Shown: piece by piece, positions 22,923-30,271 of the stretch
Layout: each line of letters begins with the position of its first letter
How positions within the stretch are numbered: position 1 is the first letter of the stretch
From: Brevundimonas sp.
GTDB taxonomy: Bacteria; Pseudomonadota; Alphaproteobacteria; Caulobacterales; Caulobacteraceae
NCBI RefSeq assembly: GCF_013912065.1
Contig: NZ_JACESA010000022.1
Location: 1-38,597 of the forward strand
Length of the DNA stretch: 38,597 nt
Reading direction: 5' to 3'
The notes under the pieces: model-generated
What the model was told of the DNA's origin: nothing
The model's input: only the letters and a program-made list of their open reading frames with translations
Database searches by the model: none
Translations under genes and position numbers: made by a program

Positions 22923-25601
22923 TCAGCGGTCCTTTTCACGCTCCACGTCCAGCGCGGCCTGTGCGGCGGCGAGTCGGGCGATGGGAACGCGGTAGGGCGA
23001 GCAGGAGACATAGTCGAGGCCCACCGTCTCGCAGAAGGCGATCGACGACGGATCGCCGCCGTGTTCGCCGCAGATGCCCAGCTTGACCTCGGGACGGACC
23101 GCGCGACCCCGCTCGGCCGCGATCTCGATCAGGCCGCCGACGCCGTGCTGGTCCAGGCGGACGAAGGGATCGGTCTCGAAGATGCCCTTGTCCAGATAGG
23201 CCTGCAGGAACCGGCCCGAATCGTCGCGGCTGATGCCGAAGGTCGTCTGGGTCAGGTCATTGGTGCCGAAGCTGAAGAACTGGGCGTATTCGGCCAGGTC
23301 CCCGGCGCGAATGGCGGCGCGCGGCAGTTCGATCATGGTGCCGACCAGGTATTCGACGCTGTCGCCGGCCTCTTCGAACACAGCCTTGGCGGTGCGGTCG
23401 GTCAGTTCGCGCAGGTACTTCATCTCCAGACCCAGGGCGACCAGCGGGTGCATGATCTCCGGGATCGGCGCCAGGCCCGAGGCTTTCTTCACCTCCAGCG
23501 CGGCTTCCAGCACAGCCCGCACCTGCATCTCGTAGATCTCGGGATAGGCCACGCCCAGGCGGCAGCCGCGGTGGCCGAGCATGGGGTTGGTCTCATGCAG
23601 CTCCCTGGCGCGACGCTTCAGCTTTTCGGCGTCGACGCCGGACGAGGCCGCCAGGGCGTCGATGTCCTCGTCGGTGTGTGGGATGAACTCGTGTAGCGGC
23701 GGGTCCAGCAGGCGCACCGTCACCGGCAGGCCGGCCATGATCTCGAACAGTTCGACGAAATCCGACTTCTGGAACGGCGCGATCTTGGCCAGGGCGGCGC
23801 GGCGGCCCTTCTCGTCGTCGGCCAGGATCATTTCGCGCACGGCGGCGATCCGGGTGTCGTCGAAGAACATATGCTCGGTCCGGCACAGGCCGATGCCCTC
23901 GGCGCCGAAGCCGCGCGCGGTCTTGGCGTCCAGCGGGGTCTCGGCGTTGGCGCGTACCTTCAGGCGACGCACCTTGTCCGCCCAGGCCATCAGGGTCTGG
24001 AAGTCGCCGGTCAGTTCGGGCTCGATCATCGGCACGGCGCCGTCCAGGACCTCGCCCTTCGACCCGTCGATGGTGATGATGTCGCCGGTCTTGAAACTGC
24101 GGCCGCGCGCGGTGAACACGCCCTTGGCTTCGTCGATATGGACCTCGCCGGCGCCGGAGACGCAAGCGCGACCCATGCCGCGCGCCACGACGGCGGCATG
24201 GCTGGTCATGCCGCCCCGCGCCGTGACGATGCCGCGGGCGGCGTGCATGCCGTGGATGTCCTCGGGCGAGGTCTCCTCGCGCACCAGGATGACCGCCTCG
24301 CCCAGACCGGCAAGGCGTTCGGCCTCGTCGGCGTCGAAGACGATCTTGCCGGTCGCCGCGCCGGGCGAGGCCGGCAGGCCCTGGGCGATCACGGTGCGGG
24401 CCGCGTCGGGATCGAGCGTCGGGTGCAGCAACTGGTCGAGCGCCGAGGGCTCGACGCGGCTGATGGCCTCTTCCTGGCTGATCACGCCCTCGGCGGCCAG
24501 ATCCACGGCGACCTTCAGCGCCGACTTGGCGGTGCGCTTGCCGTTGCGGGTCTGCAGCATCCATAGCCGGCCCTGTTCGACCGTGAACTCGATGTCCTGC
24601 ATGTCGCGGTAGTGGCTCTCGAGCTTGTTCACCACCGTGACGAACTGGCCGAACACCTCGGGCATGGCCTCTTCCATCGAGGGGGCGGTCTCGCCCATCT
24701 CCTCGCGGCCGATCTTGGTCAGGGACTGGGGCGTACGGATGCCCGCGACCACGTCTTCGCCCTGGGCGTTGATCAGGAACTCGCCATACAGGCGCGCCTC
24801 GCCAGTCGAGGGGTTGCGGGTGAAGGCCACGCCGGTCGCCGAGGTCTCGCCCATATTGCCGAACACCATTGACTGGACGCTGACGGCCGTGCCCCAGCTT
24901 TCGGGGATGTCGTGCATGCGGCGATAGAATTTCGCCCGGTCGTTCATCCAGCTGGCGAAGACGGCGCCGACCGCGCCCCACATCTGGTCGCGCGGATCCT
25001 GCGGGAAGGGCTGGCCCAGTTCGCGTTCGACCACGGCCTTGTAGTCGACGACCACCCGCTCCCAGTCCTCGGCCTTCAGATCGGTGTCGACGGTGACGCC
25101 CAACCGGTCCTTGTGCGCGTCCAGCACTTCTTCGAAATCATCGTGGCTGAGGCCCAGCACGACGTTCGAATACATGGTGATGAAGCGGCGATAGCTGTCG
25201 AAGGCGAAGCGACGATCACCCGAAAGTTTGGCCAGGCCCTCGACCGTCTGGTCGTTCAGGCCCAGGTTCAGCACCGTATCCATCATGCCTGGCATCGAGG
25301 CGCGGGCGCCCGAGCGGACCGAGACCAGCAGCGGGTTTTCGACATCGCCAAAGGTCTTGCCGACGATGGCCTCGACCTTGGTCAGGGCGGTCTTCACCTG
25401 GTCTTCCAGATCGGCGGGATAGGTCTCGCCGTTGGTGTAATAATAGGTGCAGACCTCGGTCGTGATGGTGAAGCCGGGCGGGACGGGCAGCCCCAGCGAC
25501 GACATTTCCGCCAGGTTCGCGCCCTTGCCGCCGAGAAGGTTCTTCATCGACGCGTCGCCGTCGGCGGAACCGCCGCCGAAGCCGTACACCCACTGAGTCA
25601 T
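22923..25601 (-). CDS. ppdK: Pyruvate, phosphate dikinase
   Basis: 892 residues from ATG 25599-25601, which has AGGGGC upstream and the classical start WVYGFGGG. The N-terminal ATP-grasp domain has LLGGKGANLAEMSSLGLPVP. The central swivelling domain holds the catalytic His in ARGGMTSHAAVVARGMG. The C-terminal TIM barrel has GLCRTEHMF and the catalytic Cys segment LGICGEHGGDP. It interconverts pyruvate, ATP and phosphate with PEP, AMP and diphosphate and allows gluconeogenic PEP formation. It is transcribed on the same strand as ileS but separated from it by a palindromic element. A PPDK regulatory protein (DUF299) is not in the window. Confidence 0.97.
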   Translation of the reverse strand: MTQWVYGFGGGSADGDASMKNLLGGKGANLAEMSSLGLPVPPGFTITTEVCTYYYTNGETYPADLEDQVKTALTKVEAIVGKTFGDVENPLLVSVRSGARASMPGMMDTVLNLGLNDQTVEGLAKLSGDRRFAFDSYRRFITMYSNVVLGLSHDDFEEVLDAHKDRLGVTVDTDLKAEDWERVVVDYKAVVERELGQPFPQDPRDQMWGAVGAVFASWMNDRAKFYRRMHDIPESWGTAVSVQSMVFGNMGETSATGVAFTRNPSTGEARLYGEFLINAQGEDVVAGIRTPQSLTKIGREEMGETAPSMEEAMPEVFGQFVTVVNKLESHYRDMQDIEFTVEQGRLWMLQTRNGKRTAKSALKVAVDLAAEGVISQEEAISRVEPSALDQLLHPTLDPDAARTVIAQGLPASPGAATGKIVFDADEAERLAGLGEAVILVREETSPEDIHGMHAARGIVTARGGMTSHAAVVARGMGRACVSGAGEVHIDEAKGVFTARGRSFKTGDIITIDGSKGEVLDGAVPMIEPELTGDFQTLMAWADKVRRLKVRANAETPLDAKTARGFGAEGIGLCRTEHMFFDDTRIAAVREMILADDEKGRRAALAKIAPFQKSDFVELFEIMAGLPVTVRLLDPPLHEFIPHTDEDIDALAASSGVDAEKLKRRARELHETNPMLGHRGCRLGVAYPEIYEMQVRAVLEAALEVKKASGLAPIPEIMHPLVALGLEMKYLRELTDRTAKAVFEEAGDSVEYLVGTMIELPRAAIRAGDLAEYAQFFSFGTNDLTQTTFGISRDDSGRFLQAYLDKGIFETDPFVRLDQHGVGGLIEIAAERGRAVRPEVKLGICGEHGGDPSSIAFCETVGLDYVSCSPYRVPIARLAAAQAALDVEREKDR

Positions 25602-25753
25602 ATGTAGCCCCTGAGCTTTGAGAAGGTTCGGCGGGTTGACCCGCTCGCACTGCAACATGATCTAGCGCGGCGAAACCGGCTTGGCCATGGCGGATGTAAC
25701 AATGCGTGAGGGAGAAACCGGTTTCTCGAGCGCAGGGACGGGGTTGCTCTCCT

Positions 25754-25926
25754 CTTTCGTCATTCCGGGCGAAGGGCCGCTTGGCCCGCAGACCCGGAAC
25801 CCAGCGGCGCCGAAGGCGAAATGGGTCCGCCGCACAATGCCCGAGCAGCGAATTCTCGACAGGTTCGCGCTCTCGCGCGCCGCTGGGTTCCGGGTCTCCG
25901 CTACGCTGCGCCCGGAATGACGAAAG
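25754..25926. repeat. Nested palindromic intergenic element
   Basis: Between ileS and ppdK lies a 173-bp element with two perfect nested inverted repeats. The outer arms are 18 bp (25754-25771 with 25909-25926, containing CGTCATTCCGGGCG). The inner arms are 20 bp (25790-25809 with 25878-25897, containing ACCCGGAACCCAGCGGCG). The central 70 bases are less symmetrical. It does not resemble the GGGGAGG family near glyS, so it is a second type of dispersed element. The remaining bases of the 25602-25983 gap show nothing further. Confidence 0.88.
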
Positions 25927-25983
25927 AAGGGGGCCGGCGTCACCTCCCAGCGTGCGAAGGCGCGCGGGGAGGTGAGCGCAATA

Positions 25984-28917
25984 TCAGCCTCGCGTCTGGT
26001 CCCAATACCGGACCGCGTCGGCGTCGCGGGCCGACAGATCGGGGTAGGCGGGGTCGGAGCCGACGTCGGGAACGCGGCGCCAGGAGCGGGCGCATTTCGG
26101 ATAGTCGGCGGTGTTGATGACGGCGGAGATAACGCCGCTCTCATCAATGATCAGATCCGCGCCGCTCGTCCGGAACACTTCGGCGGCATCCAAATCATCG
26201 AATAGGACGGCGGCCTCCGTCGGTAGGTGTACTTCTGGCCAAGCGTCGAGGGCGCCGCCGATAACCTTGGCGCGTCGGCTTTCTTCGAGGCCGTTGGTAA
26301 CGACTTCAAGGACGCGCTGAACCTTCGCCCACCGCTCCGCCTCGGCCGCATTCTCCCACTCCGCCGGCGTCTCCGGGATCACTCGCGCGCAGTTGGTCCC
26401 GGCGTCGGGGAAGCGCGTCGTCCAGGCCTCTTCCATCGTGAACGGGGTCAGCGGGGCCAGCCAGGCGGTCAGGCGCATGAAGACCTCGTCCATCACCGTG
26501 CGAGCGGCGCGACGGCGGATGCTGTCGGGGCGGTCGCAGTAGAGGGCGTCCTTCCTGATGTCGAAATAGAGGGCCGACAGGTCGTTGGAGCAGAACTCCA
26601 GCACCGGGCGGACGACATCCTGGAATCGGTATTCGGCGTAGGCCTGGCGGACCTGGCCATCCAGTTCGTGCAGGCGGTGAAGGATGAACTTCTCCAGCGG
26701 CGGGAACTGATCGTAGTCGGTCAGGCGTTCGGCCTCGTCGAAGTCCGACAGGGCGCCCAGCAGATAGCGAACGGTGTTGCGCAGCTTGCGATAGGCGTCG
26801 ACCGTGGTCTGGAGGATCTGTTTGCCGATCCGCTGGTCCTCGGAATAGTCGACCAGCGACACCCACAGACGCAGGATGTCGGCGCCGCTCTCCTTGATGA
26901 TGGTCAGGGGATCGGTGGTGTTGCCCTTGGACTTGGACATCTTCTCCCCCTTTTCATCGAGGGTGAAACCGTGGGTCAGGACCGCCTTGAACGGGGCGCG
27001 ACCACGGGTGCCGCAGCCTTCCAGCAGCGACGACTGGAACCAGCCGCGATGCTGGTCCGAGCCTTCCAGATAGAGGTCCGCCGGCCAGTGGGCGGGACGG
27101 TCGCCGGTGTAGCCGTGCTCGGGCAGGCGAGGGTCCAGGGTGAAGGCGTGGGTCGAGCCGCTGTCGAACCAGACGTCGAGGATGTCCTCGACCTTCTCGT
27201 AGCGGGCCGGGTCGTGGGCGCCCAGGAAGTCGGCGTCGGGCGCGGTGAACCAGATGTCGGCGCCATGTTCGGCGACGGCGGCGACGATGCGGGCGTCGAC
27301 TTCCGGGTCATGCAAGGGCTGGCCGGTCTGCTTGTCCATGAACATGGCGAGCGGCGTGCCCCAGGCGCGCTGGCGGCTGACCAGCCAGTCGGGACGGCCC
27401 TCGACCATGGACCGGATACGGTTCTTGCCCGCCGTCGGGTGGAAGGCGGTAGCATCGATCGCGGTCAGGGCCGTCTCGCGCAGCGTGTCGCCCGAGGCGA
27501 GCGGTTGATCCATGCGGATGAACCACTGGGGCGTGTTGCGGAAGATGACCGGCGCCTTGGAGCGCCACGAGTGGGGATAGGAATGTTCCAGCCGGCCGCG
27601 CGCCAGCAGGTTTCCGGCTTCGATCAGCTTTTCCATCACCGCGCCGTTGGCGGGACCGAACTTGCCGGTCTTCTTGCCCTCGGTCTCCAGCACCTTCAGG
27701 CCGGCGAACAGCGGGACCGAAGGATAATAGGCGCCGTCCGGATCGACCGTGTCCGGCACCTCGTGATGACCGTGGGCCTTCCAGACCTCGAAGTCGTCGG
27801 CGCCGTGGCCCGGCGCGGTGTGGACGAAGCCGGTGCCCGCGTCGTCGGTGACGTGATCCCCGGCCAGCAGGGGCACGGAGAAGCCGTAGCCGCTGTCGAG
27901 AGCGGCGAGGGGGTGGGCGCATTCCAGGCCGGACGGATTGATGTCGTAGACCCGGGTCCAGGCGGCGATCTTGGCGGCCTTGAAGACCTCTTCCGCCAGC
28001 TTGTCGGCGACGATCAGGCGGTCGCCGGGCTTGGCCCAGGGCGCGAACTCCAGACCCTCTTCCATGGCCGTGACCTCATAGAGGCCATAGGCGATCTCGG
28101 GACCGTAGCTGATGGCGCGGTTGGCCGGGATGGTCCACGGGGTCGTGGTCCAGATGACGATCGACGGCGTGCCGCTGCGGAACGACAGCAGGTCGTCGGG
28201 ATGGTCGTCGGCCGCGCCCGTGACCGGGAACTTGACCCAGATCGTGGGCGAGACGTGGTCGTGATATTCGATCTCGGCGTCGGCCAGGGCCGTGCGCTCG
28301 ACCGGCGACCACATGACGGGCTTGGAGCCGCGATACAGTTGGCCCGAGTTCTTGAACTTGTGGAACTCGGCGACGATGGCCGCCTCGGACTTGAAGTCCA
28401 TCGTGGCGTAGCGGTTGGCGAAGTCGCCGACGATGCCCAGGCGATGGAACTGGTCGCGCTGCAGGTCGATGTATTTGCCGGCGTATTCGCGGCAGGCGGC
28501 GCGGAACTCGTCCTTGGACACCTCGTCCTTGCGACGGCCCTTGGCGCGGAACTGTTCCTCGATCTTCCACTCGATCGGCAGGCCGTGGCAGTCCCAGCCG
28601 GGGACATAGTCGACGTCATAGCCCAGCAGGAACCGGCTGCGGACGACGAAGTCCTTCAGCGTCTTGTTCAGGGCGTGACCGATGTGGATGTCGCCGTTGG
28701 CGTAGGGCGGGCCGTCGTGCAGCACATAGAGCGGGGCCTTCTGGGCCTGCCGCTCGGCGCGCAGGGTTCCGTACAGGTCGCCCCACTGCTCCAGGATCAC
28801 CGGCTCCTTCTGCGGCAGACCGCCGCGCATGGGGAAGGGCGTCTCGGGCAGGAATACGGTGTCGCGATAGTCGCGGCCGGAAGGGGTGTCGGTTTCGGTG
28901 ACGGGGGCGTCGGCCAT
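25984..28917 (-). CDS. ileS: Isoleucyl-tRNA synthetase
   Basis: 977 residues. The class I HIGH motif appears as DGPPYANGDIHIGHALNKT and the KMSKS loop as GEKMSKSKGN. The editing domain is present (WTTTPWTIPANRAI, with the usual Thr-rich loop), as are DVWFDSGSTH and GSDQHRGWFQSSL. It charges tRNA-Ile and proofreads valine. The C-terminal zinc knuckle is degenerate: KCARSWRRVPDVG keeps one Cys of the usual first pair, and the second pair is replaced by YPDLSARDADAV. No strong ribosome site is seen before the ATG. Confidence 0.97.
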   Translation of the reverse strand: MADAPVTETDTPSGRDYRDTVFLPETPFPMRGGLPQKEPVILEQWGDLYGTLRAERQAQKAPLYVLHDGPPYANGDIHIGHALNKTLKDFVVRSRFLLGYDVDYVPGWDCHGLPIEWKIEEQFRAKGRRKDEVSKDEFRAACREYAGKYIDLQRDQFHRLGIVGDFANRYATMDFKSEAAIVAEFHKFKNSGQLYRGSKPVMWSPVERTALADAEIEYHDHVSPTIWVKFPVTGAADDHPDDLLSFRSGTPSIVIWTTTPWTIPANRAISYGPEIAYGLYEVTAMEEGLEFAPWAKPGDRLIVADKLAEEVFKAAKIAAWTRVYDINPSGLECAHPLAALDSGYGFSVPLLAGDHVTDDAGTGFVHTAPGHGADDFEVWKAHGHHEVPDTVDPDGAYYPSVPLFAGLKVLETEGKKTGKFGPANGAVMEKLIEAGNLLARGRLEHSYPHSWRSKAPVIFRNTPQWFIRMDQPLASGDTLRETALTAIDATAFHPTAGKNRIRSMVEGRPDWLVSRQRAWGTPLAMFMDKQTGQPLHDPEVDARIVAAVAEHGADIWFTAPDADFLGAHDPARYEKVEDILDVWFDSGSTHAFTLDPRLPEHGYTGDRPAHWPADLYLEGSDQHRGWFQSSLLEGCGTRGRAPFKAVLTHGFTLDEKGEKMSKSKGNTTDPLTIIKESGADILRLWVSLVDYSEDQRIGKQILQTTVDAYRKLRNTVRYLLGALSDFDEAERLTDYDQFPPLEKFILHRLHELDGQVRQAYAEYRFQDVVRPVLEFCSNDLSALYFDIRKDALYCDRPDSIRRRAARTVMDEVFMRLTAWLAPLTPFTMEEAWTTRFPDAGTNCARVIPETPAEWENAAEAERWAKVQRVLEVVTNGLEESRRAKVIGGALDAWPEVHLPTEAAVLFDDLDAAEVFRTSGADLIIDESGVISAVINTADYPKCARSWRRVPDVGSDPAYPDLSARDADAVRYWDQTRG

Positions 28918-29259
28918 GAAAAGTCTCGGCGTCGAAGGGTGAACGGTCGCTGTCCTTGTTCGCCCTATCGCGCTTCGCGCGGCTTGAGGGCGGCCTTTTC
29001 GCCCAATCCTGGGCGGTCGTCCCGACGTGCACGGGGCCAGAGGCCCTAAAGCGCTACGCCGGGCGGCTAATCGAAATCAGGCGAATGAGGACGCGGACGG
29101 TCATTATGCGGGCGGTCTAGCAGACGGATGCGGCATTGCGCCATCCCTGAACACCTTGCCCGTCTCAACGGAAACGAAAGGCTTTTGACGTCTTGGTTAA
29201 GGTTGGATCGTCCGGAGGCTTGTCCGGGCGACATGAGAATTCGTTCGGGAGTCCCGCCG
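28918..29259. other. Divergent intergenic region, ileS and secreted protein
   Basis: This 342-bp gap must contain the promoters for ileS (minus strand) and the secreted Cys/Gly-rich protein (plus strand). I see no strong -35/-10 pair, hairpin or repeat in it. An in-frame ATG at 29233 could start the downstream gene ten codons earlier, but the ribosome site favours 29260. Confidence 0.5.
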
Positions 29260-30144
29260 ATGCGGCAGCGGATCAGGAATTGGATGCTGGGCCTGGCGGC
29301 CGGTCTGGCCGTCATGGGAGCCGGCGGGGCGGCCCTGGCGCAATGCGGCGGCTGCGTGCCCGACCCCTGCACGTCCTGTGAACCCCCGCCTCCGCCTGAG
29401 CCGCCCTCGTGCGGCGGCGGCGGCGGATCGTGCGGCGGCGGGGGAGGCGGCGGCAACTGGTCGTCGAACACGAACGTCAATGTGAACGTCAACGTCAATG
29501 CGGGCGCGAGCGCCAACGCCAGCGCCTCCTCGGGCGCGCGATCGTATCTCAATGCGCGGGCGGGTGGCTTTTCGGGCGGCTTCGGCTCGGGCGGCGGCGC
29601 GGCCTATGTGACCGTGGATCAGCCCTATCCGACCACCATCCAGGGCCTGGCCGTCGACGGCCTCGTCCAGACGGTGCGCACCCCCTTCACCGCCTATCGC
29701 CGCATGATGAAGCGGGTGGTGATCCAGGCGGTCTGCATCGACGACCGTCAGGTGCCGCATCCCGCGTCCCAGGTGAAGCCGGATCGCGAGATCGCCGACA
29801 GCTACGAAGGCGAACTCTATCGCTGCCTGGCCGGAACCTGGCTGCAGGCCACGATCGCGGACTATGAGGGCGAGATCAAATTCGACCACGGCACGACCCT
29901 GACCTGCAAAAAGCACGAGGCCCTGTGGTTCGGCGGCGAGGGGCGGCTGGAATGCCGGCCCGAAAAGGCCGAGCGCGACTGCAACGAACGGTCGTTGCTG
30001 CGTCGCTACGGCGCCGGGGTGAAGATCCTGACCCTGTACCGCGAAGAGGAATACACTGAATATCGCGAGGAACAGGCCCAGAGCACGACCGTCATCACCG
30101 GGGCGATCACCCTGGACGGCGGCGTCGGCGGGCGGGTGTTCTGA
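29260..30144 (+). CDS. Secreted Cys/Gly-rich protein with Asn-Val repeat, unknown
   Basis: 294 residues. Signal peptide 1-27 (cleavage after ALA). The mature N terminus has six Cys (29, 32, 37, 40, 51, 58) set in Pro- and Gly-rich sequence. It is followed by TNVNVNVNVN at 71-80, an Ala/Ser/Asn stretch, and a Gly/Phe/Ser stretch to 113. The C-terminal half (about 116-294) looks like a folded domain with five Cys (159, 189, 216, 232, 241), rich in charged residues and ending with beta-prone VITGAITLDGGVGG. GGGAG lies eight bases before the chosen ATG. I do not recognise the family. The alternating Asn-Val and Ala-Ser-Asn repeats recall surface fibres and adhesins; a surface role is inference. 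Confidence 0.82.
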   Translation: MRQRIRNWMLGLAAGLAVMGAGGAALAQCGGCVPDPCTSCEPPPPPEPPSCGGGGGSCGGGGGGGNWSSNTNVNVNVNVNAGASANASASSGARSYLNARAGGFSGGFGSGGGAAYVTVDQPYPTTIQGLAVDGLVQTVRTPFTAYRRMMKRVVIQAVCIDDRQVPHPASQVKPDREIADSYEGELYRCLAGTWLQATIADYEGEIKFDHGTTLTCKKHEALWFGGEGRLECRPEKAERDCNERSLLRRYGAGVKILTLYREEEYTEYREEQAQSTTVITGAITLDGGVGGRVF

Positions 30145-30167
30145 ACGGGAGCTGACGCACTCCGTTC

Positions 30168-30269
30168 AGGCCCGGCTCAGGCCGGGCGATAGATAATAAG
30201 ATCGTCGGCGTCTCCGTCGACGATCCTGAAGACTGGCCCCGGCTCGTGCGCGCGAGCCGGGGCCTTTTT
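30168..30269 (+). terminator. Three hairpins ending in a strong terminator
   Basis: Hairpin 1 pairs GCCCGGC with GCCGGGC (about 30171-30187). Hairpin 2 pairs GATCGTCG (30200-30207) with CGACGATC (30218-30225). Hairpin 3 has a perfect 12-bp stem, GGCCCCGGCTCG (30235-30246) with CGAGCCGGGGCC (30253-30264), and then TTTTT. The last is a textbook rho-independent terminator for the plus strand. The M16 peptidase stop lies three bases past the T run on the other strand. Confidence 0.85.
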
Positions 30270-30271
30270 CT

